Shown here piece by piece: positions 1 through 13,600 of a stretch of 64,000 nt of DNA (positions are counted from its first letter, which is position 1; every line of letters starts with the position of its first letter). The position numbers were made by a program, and so were the translations under genes. This stretch comes from Straminergon stramineum (taxonomy: Eukaryota; Streptophyta; Bryopsida; Hypnales; Calliergonaceae), in the NCBI GenBank assembly GCA_963920665.1, contig OY987267.1, forward strand, positions 25,854,001-25,918,000. Reading direction: 5' to 3'. The notes under the pieces were generated by a model that worked only from the letters and a program-made list of their open reading frames with translations, did not search any database and was not told the DNA's origin.

Positions 1-3000
1 CAAAAATATTTTTTTTCTTAAATTTGGTACTTGTGCTAAAAATGGCAGTTTTAGAACGTTTTTGGTGAAAACATAGTCAAGGAACTTTAGGGGTTAAATG
101 CAAAAAATTACCCAATGTCTACAACTTCCACATGCACCTTCATTTCAAAATTTATGCAAAATTGACACAGGATGCAAAGGTTATGAGCAAAAAACCACCT
201 ATCCAAGGCCATGGGGACAAAAAAAAGGACAAGTGTTTCTTACAATCACCTGTGATATGTCAAGAACAATCTGTATCAACAGCTGCTGCCGGTGGTGCAG
301 ACTCTACCGCAACTTTTAATTTACAAAGAGACAGTGATGGTTCGCATAATTGTCTGGAGTGAAAGTGAGTTCCGATCATGAGGTGGGTTAAATCTTGGAC
401 AACCTTGCAGCTATGATGTTAGGTTAACCATTGAGCTGAGTCTGCTTGGTGGAACGAGAAGGGATACGAGAGGAACCGGATAATTTCTATGATAATTATT
501 ATTCAAACGAATTCGTTTATTATTGGGTGTGTTTGTTTATGCAGCTTAATTGCGCCTCTATCTTGCGACTTAAGGGAAGAATTTGTACAGTACTGTATGG
601 GTCTTCTCACTCTTCTGAATCCTTCAGGCATTTAGGCAAGGTTTCTGTTCTGTATGCCGGGAGATGCGTTTGAGTAACGACAATAAAAAAGGGTGTATTT
701 ACACTCTTGCACTTTCCTTTTGGTTTAGTGCCACTCGTGGCATTGATATTATGATTTGCCAGGATATATTTGATGTCTAACACAAAGAACTTTGCAAGCT
801 ATAATTTAGTTTGTTTTGCATTGCTGTGATGGTGCTGGAGTGTAACAAAGTTGAATTTTGCTGTTCCATTCCCTGCTTTGGGGATGCATGGCGTGGGCGT
901 ACTTAAAAAAGGGTCATATCGCGATCCAATTCTCATTGAACAGGTGTGTGCTTCAGTAATTATCATATTTTTAGTGTTTTAGTCTTTATTGAGGAACGAG
1001 GAGTTTGAATGAACTTTGAATGAACGAAAGAGAAGATCGATTTTGAATGAAGAAAACCACTAATTGCCCTTGTCCTCGAGGACTGGTTTGGAGTTGGTAA
1101 GTCGTTTCGTGCATTTGTTGTTTTCTTGCTATGCATGTTTCTATTGCATACACGGCCCGTGCTGATTTTTAAGTCCATTTCTAGAGTTAAAATGCTCTGG
1201 GGTTACAAGTCCATTTTTGAAATAAAAGACTCACAGAATAGATGAGAATGTTGACGTCGTGACTGCGTCTGGTTGTATCAGGGAATCAAGAAACAACTCA
1301 CCGCGAACCACAAGCAGTGGTCGGACGATAAGTCTGCCTCGTGGTCTGCCTCCTAGCTAGACTTAGGAGCTTCTTTTTATCGTTGGTTGTTCCAAGCACC
1401 GTTAGCACGTTCTAGTCAGGGTTCTACTTAGTAAAAACTCCTCAATGGCACCTAGTAACTCATCCATCCATATCACAGAGAAGCTCCAAAAGTTAAGCAG
1501 ACGGCTGGCATTTTCCACCTTTTCGATGTGGAACGCTTATGGTTCTTGTCCCTACAGCATGTCGTTGACAGTACGTTGTGCTGGCTGATTAGGTGAAGGG
1601 ACATTGCTTTAGTGGAAAATTAATTTGAATCATGGTTCAACTCGATCATTGAAAAATACTAATTCATGCATACATTGCAAGGGCACATGATACAAAAGCA
1701 TGAGCAGTGCAAGATGGAAGGTGATTCTAGATGAAGATAGCTGGGTTCACTCAGATGCTGTACGTTTGTTGTCTCCACTCCACTCCACTCCAAGAGTGTA
1801 AGAAATGCTGCAGCCCAAACCACAAAAGACTCAAAAGAAATTCTCCACTTCATGGGTGTTCGCAGTTGTGTCTGCTTAATTACGCGTTCGTGATTACTGC
1901 CGTGGTGATCGCACCATTGTCGTAGCGCCTGCCACTGCAACAGCCTGTTTGATAAGTTCATGCACCTGAGCCTACCAACAGGTTCGTCCACTTGAGCACT
2001 CGATAGGCCGGATCAGAGTAACCACTGTCTTATAATTTGCGAGATAGTTTTCGATTCAGTCGAGAATTTTCAAGCCCGGACAGACTGAGGAATCATAATA
2101 AGAGAATAGTTTCGGACTCCGCATTTCTGAAGATTCTAGGTGAAACGTTAAGTAAAGAGGTTCAAGTGCACTGGCTATGAACAAGAAGATTTCGTTTAAT
2201 TGATTTCTATATGATTGTGTTGCTGAAATTCGAATCATATTATACAATAGTAAACTTTGACGTTATTGATTTATCCAAACCTGATATGACCGATACAAGC
2301 CAAGGTAGAAAATTCCTTAGTTCATGTTCCACATGCCCAAATTAAATAACAGTTAATTGGATATTTATCGAAATGTTTTACTCTATGGAAATAGTGATTA
2401 ACCCCTAAACGTCCAAAGTCATCTCTAGAATTGAAGACATGAGAAAAATCATTATAAAGTGCTATTTGGAAGAATATTTTTGAATTGGTATACGAATAAA
2501 AGTTGTTGATTGTTAGTTTTAGATTCCATCCCGACAGTTAGATTCACCAATGCGGCAATGCTAGGGTTTTCTACCCGGATACCACGACATCGCGACAACC
2601 AGACGTCACACTACCTCTAGTCTCGGGGAGTGCACTCTCATTTTTTTTGTTGGAGATGTGCAATCAAATGAAGGGTTATTATAATTACCTTGGTCCTAAA
2701 TTTTAGACATGACTTGGAAGTAAATTAGCATCGTCATAATGGGTTTAGGGTCTTTATAAATAATGAAGGATAGGGAATAATAATGAATTTTATCTTTTAT
2801 TTATTTATACATTAGCCTTGCCCAAAATAAAAGTAAAAAATGTAAACTTTTTAGAAGTACTATAACTTTGCAAATAGTATCCTAGGCGGGATCTAAATCA
2901 TCCAATGTCTATTGTATCTAAATAATTAGTGTACAAATATAATTTTATGAGTAGTACTTCAAGCAAGATCCAATGTCTGTTGAATTGGAATAATTAGTGT

Positions 3001-4339
3001 ACAAAATGTAGTTGTTGAAGAATGAAGGACTACAAGTATAGTGGATTAGAAGGTGGATGATGACACACAACTTAGTTGATGGTACTTGCACTTCCAAGCT
3101 CTTATATTTACTAAGTTTTAGGGTTGCACAACCAACATTTGCTTACACTGAATAAAAAAATTTGGTTGTAAGCTTGGAATGTTGTAGGTGTGCAACATAG
3201 AGTTTAGGCAATGCATTGAATGAACAGGCTCAGGGTTTTGTTTTTCAAGAAGAAGCTCATGGTTTAGGGTTTGGGTCAACAAAGAAGGTTTGGGATATAG
3301 GATTGCAAAAAGTATTTTGAATTTGGGATTACCTATGGCTTCAATTTTTCCAAATAGGGTCATGCTATGGACATTGGAGGTGGAGGCTATAGATCCAAAG
3401 TATTTTGGAAAGGTCAATGGTACTAAATGAGTTGGGCACTGCAAACTTGCATCGATTGTGATTCACTCTTCGTAGAGGATGGCAGTTGGAAGTAATAGTG
3501 TCAAAGGGAGATGGTCAGGCCGATTTTTCCAAAGGGTAGATAACCTTGGCATTGTGATGAGGTAAGTTCGAGAACTGAACCACAAAACACTCAATGGTTA
3601 CATTTGGAATTCTATTTTAATTTTGTTCACTTTCATTTATTTGTATTGCTCTTTGGGTATGTGCAAGTGTCCAAAGTTTTGTTAATTCATTCATTGCAAT
3701 GCATTCATGAAGTTGCTAGGGTTTTCTGGTTGCTAAATCTATAGAATTCATGTTTTGTGTTCTAATTATGTTAGCTTCTTCATTTTGAACCTCGAATCCA
3801 AATCCTATCACAATATAAACCTCCATTTTTTGAAATTTGTGTAAGTGCTTTGTATTGTGTTTGATAACACATGCACTCCTAGGTGCATAATGCATTTGGA
3901 TACTAAATTCATGTGTCTATCATTTTGTATATGGTTTTAAACACAATACTTGCTTTTATATGGTTTGTATTTGACAAGACTTTGTGTTTGAAAGTACTTT
4001 GGCATTGAAAGTGGTTTCTACTTCAAAGTAGTTTGTGCTTGAAAATTGTTTCAATTTGGTTATTTTGGTAGTATTTAGTGTTTGAATCCACTTTGGATTT
4101 CAAAGTAGTTTCTCTTTGCTACTAGTTTTTGAATTTCCCACTTCTTGTTTTGTATATCATTTTTTGAATGAGCACATTTCAATGATGAATTTATCTTTAA
4201 CCCCATCAAGTTTTTGAAAAAAATGGTTACTATTTGGTATTTATAATGAACATAGGGTATACAAACTTAGTGCAAGAAAAATTTGAAATGAACTATAGGG
4301 TACATGAAATAACAAGAATTTAGAAATTTAGGTAAATAA
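1..4339. other. Intergenic DNA, no gene recognised
   Basis: No reading frame in this stretch has recognisable protein homology or a convincing exon structure; open frames are short and occur on both strands. Positions 1-110 match, in inverted orientation, a segment at 23,656-23,765 (roughly three quarters identical by eye), so the left edge lies in an interspersed repeat. From 3,115 to 3,430 there are several scattered TTTAGGGTT-like words, but no tandem telomere array. The segment 3,940-4,150 has many loose repeats of TTTG-rich words such as GTAGTTTGTGCTTG. I see nothing else to name here. Confidence 0.5.
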
Positions 4340-5060
4340 AGCCCTATGGAAATTCAAAAAATTTACCTACATATCCCCCACATAAAAGGGCTTGAACGCA
4401 CGGTGCCAACAAACACCCTATGTAGTGCACTCCTCGAGCATCTAGTAGAGCCCCCGAGACATCCAATAGAGTCAAATTTACCTTTGACTTCCAAAAAAGT
4501 TATCCCCCTTTTACCCAAGCCACCTAGATGCCATTTGGCGTTAACATGGCACATAAAAAGGCACATGCAAGTACAATGTGGACAAGCGACTTCGGCTTCA
4601 GTGACCACAGGTGTCCAACAAGCGACTACAGGTAAGGCGACCTCAGATGTCAAGGGGTGAGTGCGGGTCTCAAGGGGAGACCTCGGATTGGATGACCACG
4701 AGTGTCATGGGGCGAATGCATATCTCTAAAGGGTGATTGCATGTGTCCAAGAGGCGACCTCAAGTGTCCACGGGGCGACCGCATATGTCCAAGGGGTGAC
4801 TGTGTGTGTCTAAGGGGCAACCGCAGATGGTAAGAGGGGCAATTGTTGATGGCAAGAAGGTCAAGGGGTAATTGCAAGTTGGCAAAGGGCAATTGCGGAT
4901 TAGGCAATGGGAAAATGCAATTATGGGCGGATAAAGGACAACTACAAGTGGACAAAAGGACACTTGTGGATAAAAACACATACTTGTAAGGGCATATGTA
5001 AAGGGACATCCATGGAAAAAAAGAAAGCCCAATCTCATTAAAAAATTGTGAAAAATAGAA
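4340..5060. repeat. G-rich minisatellite, left arm of foldback-like repeat
   Basis: Degenerate short-period repeats built on GGGGCGACC / GCAAGTGTCC words, about 20-30 bp per unit, clearest at 4,590-4,990. The same composition appears on the opposite strand at 21,370-21,650, followed inward by an AT-rich satellite that is also inverted. This makes the block the outer left arm of a large inverted structure. Open frames of 96-119 codons here exist on both strands only because the repeats lack stops; they are not genes. Confidence 0.7.
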
Positions 5061-5089
5061 AGGGATGTTCTTTCCACCTTTAATTATTA

Positions 5090-5432
5090 TCTTTAAGTCA
5101 ACGTGACAAATAATACATAATTAGGATGAATCTTTGTAAATTAAAAATTAAAAATTAAAAAAAAATTATGTACTTAAAATCTCTATCTTTTACTTTTTAT
5201 TTTAAACATCAATATGACAAGTAATTCATGATTAGGATGAGTCTTTGAGATTCCAAAAAGTAAATGGAAAGCAAAGTTTTTACTTAAAATATCTACCTAT
5301 TATTTCTTATCTATAAATTCAAAGTGAAAAATTATTCATTAGTAGGAAGACTTTTGGAGGATTGTCAATAATAAATTAAAAATTTCACTTAAATCTCCAC
5401 CCTTTGTTTTATAATTTTAGTCAAAGTGACAA

Positions 5433-5477
<45 letters not shown>

Positions 5478-7060
5478 TAGGACAACTCTTTAAAAATTGC
5501 AAAAGTATATGGAAAATTTCTTACTTAAATCTCTATCTTTTTCATTTTTTTATTTATAATATAAAAATAAAAAAATAATTCATGATCAATAGGAGTCAAA
5601 GAACATTGCAAGGAATAAGTAGAGAAGTTCTTACTTAAATATCCATGCTTTAATTTTTTTTAATTTCAAATCGACATAAAAAACAAAACATGAGTAGGAT
5701 GATCCTCATAATATTCAATAGCCTTCATTCCCAATGCCTTTCTTTCATGCACCTTGCTGATCACATTGAGTCTCCACATGTCTACTTAACTATTGATAGA
5801 TGTGGAATATTCTATACCATCTATTGTAGAGGCAAGGCAATGACTATGCATGCTACTAAATGTTGTGTTTGAGATTTGCAAAAATAAATGAATAATTACT
5901 TACTTAAATCTTCACCTTTTTTTTATTTTTAAATAAATGTGATAGGTAATCCAAAATCAACGTGATAAATAATACTCAATTAGAATGAGACTTTCAAAAT
6001 TCTTAAAAGCAAATAGAGAAGTTCTTACTTAAATCTCTATCTATTCTTTTTTATTTATAAAATCAAATTACTAAATGATTCATTTTTAGGAAAACTCTTT
6101 GTGAATTGGAAAAAAATTAATGAAACAATTTTTACTTAAATTTCCATTGAATATTTTCATTTTTTAAATTTAAAGTGGCAAATAATACTTGATTAGGTTG
6201 AATTTTTTGAAATGGGGAGTTTCTTACTTAAATCTCTACTATTTATTTTTTATCTACAAAATTAAAGTGACAAACAATTCATGATTTGAAGGAGTTTGGA
6301 GTATTGCAAAAATAAATGGAAAAGTTCTCCACCCTTTATTTTTAATTTATAAAATAATATAATAATAATAAATTCATGATAAGGGCAGATAAGGAGTCTT
6401 GGAGAATTGCAGATATTAAATAGAAAAATTTGTACTTAAATCTCTTTTCTTTATTTTAATTCTACAAATCAATGCAAGAAATGATTCATAGTTATAAAGA
6501 TTTTCTTAAAATAGACAAAAATTAAAAGGAAAATTTCTTATTTAAATCACTACCATGTATTAATTAATTTTTTTAAAATCAACATGACAAATAATACATG
6601 AGTAGGATGATTCTTCCAAAATTGAAATAAATAGATGGGTAAAAATAAAAATTAAGTATCAATCTGATATTTTTATTTTTTAATCAAAGTTACAAATAAT
6701 TCATAATTAGGAAGAGTTTTCGAGAATTCCAAGAATTAAAAGGAAAAGTTATCACTTAAATCTCCACCCACTATTTGTTCTTTTTAAATCAATATCGCAA
6801 GTAGTAAATGAGTAAGATGAATATTTGAAAACTACAATAAATGATAAAAAGAAGCTCTTTTTAAAATCATCAAACTTTGTTTAATATATTTAAAATCAAC
6901 ATGACAAATCATTCATGGTTGATTACTACAAAAGATTGGTCCTTTGTTTATTTATTTATAATTATCTAAGAAAAGTAAATGGGTTTTCATTGCAAAATTT
7001 TTTAAAAAGTAGAAGCCTACCATCCACAATGGCTTGGCAAGGGGGCTTTTGCACTTTCAA
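5090..7060 (+). repeat. AT-rich satellite, left arm (forward orientation)
   Basis: Diverged tandem units of about 120-140 bp. Each carries, in order, TTACTTAAATCTC, a T-rich tract, AATC...GTGACAAATAATTCATGA, TAGGA-GA-TCTTTGAGAATTGCAAA and AAATGGAAAAGTTC. About 15 units can be followed by eye. The right-hand array at 17,700-21,300 is the same family in reverse complement, for example TTTGCAATTCTCAAAGAATCAT and TATTTGTCAC. Confidence 0.75.
5435..5475. repeat. (AT)n microsatellite
   Basis: About 20 uninterrupted AT dinucleotides, inside one unit of the AT-rich satellite. Confidence 0.97.
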
Positions 7061-7079
7061 AAGAATTTTTTTGTCTTCA

Positions 7080-7634
7080 AGAAAAGCATATTGGAGGGGT
7101 GACCTCAAAAGCCAAGAAGGCTATCATAGTTAGAAGAAAAGTCAATTTACTTGAACAAAAAAATTTTCTCCCTCAAAGGGGGTAGGCGAGTAAAGGTGAC
7201 CATGGCCATAGAAAACTTCATCTCTTTCAATAAACAATTTTTCTAATCAAGAGGTGCATGTGGGAAAGGGTGACTGCAAGTGTAAAAAAGTCACCTCATT
7301 GAATATACAATTTTCTCTTCTAAAGAGGTGCATGTCAAAAAGGTTGATCACATGTAAAACAACCATAGACATCATGTCCTTGAATACACAACTTAATCAT
7401 CTAAATAAGCATGTGCAAGAAAGGGAGACCATGGGTAAGGCAACCATAGATATAAAAAGGCCATTAGCTTGAACAAACAATTTTTCTCCCTCAAAAGGCA
7501 CATGCAAGAAGGGTGACCATATGTGGAGCGACCATGTATAAGGCTACCGTGGGTGTACGAAAGGCCATTAACTTGGACAAACAATTTTTCTTCCTCAAAG
7601 GCCACATGCAAAAAGGATGATTGTATGTAAGGCG
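7080..7634 (+). repeat. ~105-bp tandem array, left segment
   Basis: About five diverged units. Each holds GGCCATTAGCTTGAACAAAC, TTTTTCTCCCTCAAAGG, a GCACATGCAAGAAGGG word and a GGGCGACC...GTAAGGCGACC word. The array resumes in the same orientation at 16,374, so the two parts are one array split by the element at 7,635-16,373. The left units are more diverged than the right ones. Confidence 0.8.
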
Positions 7635-9299
7635 ACAGGGTTGCTATTCTGTGAGCACGAGCATGTGAGCTTGTGAGCCTACAAGTATTGAGGGTTGAAA
7701 TTTGATGAGGGGCCTATGGCCGCGGACTTTGGAGTAATGAAAAATTGGGATTTGCATATTAAAATCATCTTCACATTTTGCAACACTATAATACATTGAG
7801 TAGAATTTCATCCATAACCAATAAATTTCAATAGGAAGGAGAAGTTTAGAACATAACAATTTTGGCTATATAAAGTGGCCATAGTAGAAGTACATAAAAC
7901 AAGGTACAATATATGAGAAAATAAAATCCAACAAGTGCAATGTAAATAGAAATAGAATCACATAGAAGATGTAGACATGGACTAAGAATGGCTACTACTA
8001 TCAACCAATGATGTTTCATTATTTGATTCTACAACTATCACATAGAAAAATTGCAAAGCACCTTCTTTTGATTGATCATCTTCTAGTGTATCTTCCTTGT
8101 ACAACTGCACTACTGCATCAAATGCAACAACAATCTTGTGCTATAATATTGAATGGAAACAAAAAAGAGGGATAAGGCACTAGGGCAAATTCCAAAATCA
8201 CAAAAATGAAATGTTGTATAAGATTAGGGTGAAATTTACATAATAAATGAAGACCTTTGTTGACATGGTGTACTAACTCTTCCTTGAGTTTTTTTGACAT
8301 TATCACATCTCAAAGGGATGGAGATGTTTTGAGAATCTATCCAAACACAAAGCTCCGTATTTGTAGACCTTGTACAAGGCGTGTATCAAGGTAGTCTTAA
8401 TGAATTTTCAGTATGTCTAGTAACAAGAGCAAATCATTTTAGATAGATCTATAAAATTCTAAAAGACATTCAAATAGTAAAACAAAGATAATAAGTAAAG
8501 CAAACTACACATACTTGTTGATGTTGTGTTTAATATACATGACAATGCCAATATACCTTTTAGTCTCTAAGATAATGGAATCCACAAATATATACCAATC
8601 TCAGTCATATTTATTATGATGAGATATTTTAGTTGTCCAAGAAAATAGACAGTGGTTTCCATCACAAATAAGGAATTTTGAATTCTGGATATGTTGCAAC
8701 TTAGAAGTAAAATTCAAAGTGACATTGAAAATGTTCTTTTCCTAGCTTTTTCATTCCATAGAAGACCAATTTACATTTCTCTACATTAGAGACATGTTCT
8801 TCTTCTCCCTACTTATTTCTAATGAAGACATAGAATATGCAAGAACCATCTTTATATCCATACACAAACTCCTGCTCAAGCATAGTCAAGCTACATTGCA
8901 ATGTTGATCTCACTATGATCATCACATCAAGATGATACGATGAAATACAAAGACAAGATTTAAAATGGGGCCTCATTTAAAGACTAGAGATAGAAGTCAC
9001 AAAGTTAATTTTCTGTAATCTTATGAGGGTGTCCTCACATTACAAGGGAGCAGTGTCAATTCAGATATTTTAAGTCAATTCGTAGGGGTTGATTTGGAAA
9101 AATCTATCAGTTTTCTGTCAATTTAGACATTGTTAATTAATTTAGACATATCAATTCAAACATTGTTTTCATCTAGTATCAATAGTACAATCCAAGCCTC
9201 TAGCCAAAATCAATAGCCTTGTAATTATAAGGTACAAGCTAAAGTTATATATGAGAACAAATAGTTTGAAAATGAATTAGCATCAAAATTATTATTTTT

Positions 9300-9990
9300 A
9301 ATTCAATACCCCATATTTTGATTTTGAAAACATTGGCTTGGAGCTCTTGGCTTCCATTGATGCCACAAATTCCCCAAATCTAAAGCTAGTCGATCAAACC
9401 AAAACCTAATTCTACTTAGGAGGGCCCTGAGTTGAAACTGAATTGGCATCATAATAATTTGTTTTTGATTTTAAGGTCATAGGAGCTCAAGCCCTCGACT
9501 CTCATCGATGCCATAAAGTACTTGGATCTCAAATCTAAATCTCATTAAGTGATCAAAAAAATAACCGATTGCTCAAAGCAAAAGACCATAAGTTCTAAAT
9601 TGATTTGTTTCAAAAGAATTAAAGGACCTCTAGTTCAATTCAAGACTACTAGAGCTCGGGCCTTTGGCTTCCATCGACACGGAAGGTCCCTTGAATGTAA
9701 ATCTAGGTGATCAAAAGAATAATCAAATGCTACGATCAAGAGTTGAAAAAAAGAGGTAGAGTACAAATTTTATTTTTTCTTGATCACTAGCTATGTAGTT
9801 GAGATTCCATCGACACCAAGAGCTCCCCTGAACAACCCAACATGTGATCAAAAGACAATCAACTCTTGCACAAGTACAACCACATTGAATCTAAGTTTAA
9901 AGCCAAAATTTAAAAAAATCTCGTATACACAAAGTCACAAATAAGTCTTCAAGAGCTAAATGAAAGAGTTAAAAATATGCACTTCACCAT
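9300..9990 (+). repeat. Diverged tandem repeats, older part of the ~190-bp satellite
   Basis: Four diverged units spaced about 140-160 bp. Each contains a GAGCTC..CTTCCATCGA(T/C)..C word followed by GTGATCAAAAGAATAA, at 9,390, 9,550, 9,709 and 9,846. They resemble the 11.6-13.6 kb array (same GTGATCAA anchor and CATCGACACC-like core) but are shorter and more degenerate. The two parts are separated by 10.0-11.6 kb of different sequence. Confidence 0.55.
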
Positions 9991-10106
9991 TTTTACACTT
10001 GGACATAAAGAATAGTATTTATCAATTGTATGGAAAATTTGTCTCATCACCAATAAAGGGGCAGGGGGAATTGACATAGCCTGCCCCCCGGTGGATCCCA
10101 ATCAAA

Positions 10107-10212
10107 CACACACACACATACAAAAAAAAAAAAAAAAAAAAAAAAAAGTTTTTTTTTTTTTCTTTTTTTTTTGTTTTTTTTTTTTCCTTTTTTTCTTTTT
10201 TTCTTTTTTAGA
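10107..10212. repeat. CA-rich, poly(A) then poly(T) low-complexity tract
   Basis: A short CACACACACACA run is followed by about 28 A, then over 60 bp of almost pure T with a few C and G. The A-run next to the T-run can fold back on itself. It marks the left side of 10.2-11.6 kb, which I cannot classify: composition is nearer to ordinary intergenic DNA, and a 60-codon frame at 10,509 has no recognisable homology. Confidence 0.9.
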
Positions 10213-11635
10213 TTAGAATTCCTGGATTTAATCCTAGGCTTTCTATTCTACTGCTGTAGGGTAAAATGGGGTATCATTATACACACTACCTTGTTATACA
10301 TCTTATGTTTAGTACATCAAGATTATAAGGGAGGTTAATCCATTTTATTTAAAGCCAACTTTATGTGGCTTAGCACCAAGTTGGACCAAACAGTCCAATG
10401 ATGTTCACAGGGATTGATAACCTATGAATATCAGCACACATACACTTATGTTAGTTAAGGCCTCAAGATCTCGTATCAAGGCATAATTAACGTTAATAAT
10501 ACAATAAATTGACGGTAATTTGGAGCTTCTGCCTTAATGAGGCTAAGAAAATTCGAAATGTTGGAAGCAGCCATACTGCTGGCTGGAAGTGCCAAAACTG
10601 CCACACTCCAACTGAGGCTGTTGCCAAAACGTCAAGTATTTCCAGTGTACAGTCTTCTTGCTTACGACTTGAGCGAAGTATTAGGCTGTAACTGAGTAGG
10701 ATTGAACGTGTATTTTGAAGTGTATGCTTGTGCTTGTAAACTTGCTACAATGGTGCTTGGATCCCAGAACAACGGCCAACAGGTTTTGTTTCATTCCGTA
10801 GCTATTAACTTGCCCAGTTTCTATAAACTTCTCTTATGTTTGTTTCTTGAATAGGATTGGAGATTGTTTCTCAGGTGAACATACGATAACAAGTTGTGGC
10901 ACTTTGAAGACACCTTGTATACGTCCATTAGCATACTAATAGTCTGCTGGTTGGCATGGGTACAGGTGAGGAGTGCCACCTCCTGGGGAAATTTTTCAAA
11001 AAATTCCTAACGATATTATGGGCGTATGAAGGACAAATGTTTTGTGAATAAGACATTGCATTATCCTTCTTGTATTGGCTTTGCTCGGAATTGTGTGTCA
11101 CATGAATATGTTGGTTCCAAATTGTTGTTTGAATATTCCCAGTTCCTTTCTTAGGTTTTCAGCCATGTTTGGCAGGGACCACAGTGGATTCGAGTACATG
11201 AAACTATACACATGAATTACTGTCCCAATATAGAATGGAAAAACTCAAAGAGTTTTTTCAAACACTTGATATATTTTTTCTATACCATATATTTTTTTTC
11301 ACCAGACTTGTTGTTGGATCACATACTAGTTTACTCTTGGCTTGAATACTTTCTGATGAATATTCATACAGCCTCTTAGAGTAAGTTTGGAGTTATGAAT
11401 ATAACCACGATAAATAACTGTGCTCTTCAGGGCTATACTCTTCGATGAAGAAATGATCAGGATATAGTTTCCTTCTTTGTAACGAACTGAAGATGATTTT
11501 TTGTGCTTTTTTATAAAAGACAAGAATGAATCTAATTTGGTATCACGAATATGTTTATCGAAAGGGAAGCAGAATCTACCCTGAATCGATTAGGGAAGTA
11601 TCGAAAAGACATTTTTTTATAAATTATTCCGCGGC

Positions 11636-13600
11636 TAGAGGGTTCCTCTCAGCGCCGAGAGGACCCCGTCCACGCCTAGAAGTTGATCAAGAAACAAACA
11701 CCCAAACTTTGCACAAGTATAGTTGGAACACATTCTAGTTGGAAAGCTACAATTTTTTTTGATCACGGGTTGCGGGGTTGGGGGCTCCTCTCGGCGCCAA
11801 GGGGTCTTCTTCTTCTCTTAGAAAGTGATCAAGAAAAAAATATAGCCCTAACGCATTCTAGTTGCAAAGCTAAAATTTTAATTTTAATTTTAATTTTTGT
11901 GGAAGAGAGCAAGTCCTCTAGTTCATCTTCATTGAATTAGACTACAATTTTTTTTTTATCACTAGATGCCGAGTTGGGGGCTCCTCTTGGTGCCGAGAGG
12001 TCTTCCTTGCCCCTCAGAAATTGATCAAGAAAAATGCACAACTATAGCACATTCTAGTAGCAAGGCTAAATTAATTGTTTTGAAATTTTGCAGAAAAGAG
12101 CAAGTCCTCTAGTTCATCTTCATTGAATTAGATTACAATTTTTTTTTATCACTAGCTATGGGGTTGGAAGTTCCTCTCGGCGCCGAGAGGTCTTCTTTCT
12201 CCTCTAGAAAGTGATCAAGAAAAAAATATAGCTATAGCGCATTCTAGTTGTAAGGCTAAATTAATTTATTTTGTGATTTTGTGAAAAGGGCAAGTCCTCT
12301 AGTTCTTCTTGATTGATCTAGAGTATAAATTTTTTGATCACTAGCTTCGGGGTTTGGGGCTCTTCTCGGCACCGAGAGGTCTTTTCCCCCTCTAGAAAAT
12401 AATCAAGAAAAATGCACAGCTATAGCATATTCTAGTTGTAAGGCTAAATTAGTTTTTTTAAACTTTGCGGAAAAGAGCAAGTCCTCTAGTTCATCTTCAT
12501 TGAATTAGAGTACATTATTTTTTATCACTGGCTTCGGGGTTGGAAGTTCCTCTCGGCACCAAGAGGTCTTTTCTCCCCCTTAGAAAGTGATCAAGAAAAA
12601 GGTACAACTAGAGCATATTCTAGTTGCAAGGCTAAATTAATTGTTTTGAAAATTTGGGGAAAAAAACAAGTTCTCCTATTCATCTTCATTGAATTAGAGT
12701 ACAATTTTTTTTTATCACTAACTGAGGGGTTGGAAGTTCCTCTCGTTGCCGAGAGGTCTTCTTCTCCCCCTAGAAAGTAATCAAGAAAAATGCACAGCTA
12801 TAGTACATTCTAGTTGTAAGGCTAAATTAATTTTTTTGAACTTTGTGGGAAAGACCAAGTCCTCTAGTTCATCTTCATTGAATTAGAATATAGTTTTTTT
12901 TGTATCACTGGCTGCGAGGTTGGAGGTTCCTCTCGATGCCGAGAGGTCTTTTTGCTCCTCTAGAAAGTGTTCATGAAAAGTGCACAACTAGAGCACATTT
13001 TGATTGCAAGGTTAACTTAGTTTTTTTTCTTAATTTTGCGAAAAAGAACAAGTCTTCCTAGTCATCGTGATTGAATTAGAGTACAACTTATTTTTTGATC
13101 ACTAGTTGTAGGGTTGGGGGTTCTTCTTGACATCGAAAGATCTCTACCTCCTCTAGAAAGTGCTTAGGAAAAAACACCTTAACTTTGCGCAAGTACAACT
13201 AATGCACATTTAACTACAAGGTTAAATTACTTTTAGAATCTTTGAAAAAAAGAATAAGTCTTCTCAATGGCTAAATCATTTTAATGAAGGTAGGGGACAA
13301 TTTTTTTTTATCATTGGTGCCGGGGCTAGGGGCTTCCATTGGTGCTTAAAGGTCTCCCTCACAACCCAGCAAGTGATCAAGAAGAAATACTTGACTCAAA
13401 CACAAGCACAAGTACCTCAATACCAATCTTGAAGACAAGATTTAAAAATATTATTTCGTATACAAATAGGTCCATGAGAATTGAATGAAAAAGGTAAAGT
13501 ATAATTTTTTAAACACTAGTTGCAAGGTTAGGGGTTGTCATTGGCACTGAGAGATCCATTGAACAACTCAACATGTGATCAAAAGTAATAATAGACCCTA
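11636..13600 (+). repeat. ~190-bp satellite array with GGCGCC palindromes
   Basis: The anchor GTGATCAAGAAAAA recurs at about 11,682, 11,826, 12,023, 12,205, 12,399, 12,586, 12,777, 12,968, 13,145 and 13,373, giving a mean period near 190 bp. Each unit has GGGGTTGG-GGTTCCTCTC, then a palindrome of the type CTCGGCGCCGAGAGGTC, CCTCTAGAAAGTG, the anchor, GCACATTCTAGTTG-AAGGCTAAATTA, and AAGAGCAAGTCCTCTAGTTC. Divergence rises towards the 3' end. The array lies inside the hAT-like element. Confidence 0.85.

Noticed and set aside
3118..3444. 108-codon minus-strand frame
   Set aside because: No homology, no exon context, and it overlaps loosely repeated TAGGGTT-type sequence.
4346..5077. Frames of 96-119 codons on both strands
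   Set aside because: Minisatellite sequence; open on both strands and in more than one frame.
10509..10691. 60-codon plus-strand frame with Cys-x2-Cys, considered as a captured gene fragment
   Set aside because: Too short, with no recognisable zinc-finger family and no splice-consistent neighbours.
11636..13600. Regular repeats considered as a CRISPR-like array
   Set aside because: This is a eukaryotic nuclear locus, the units are contiguous diverged ~190-bp monomers without unique spacers, and no associated genes are present.
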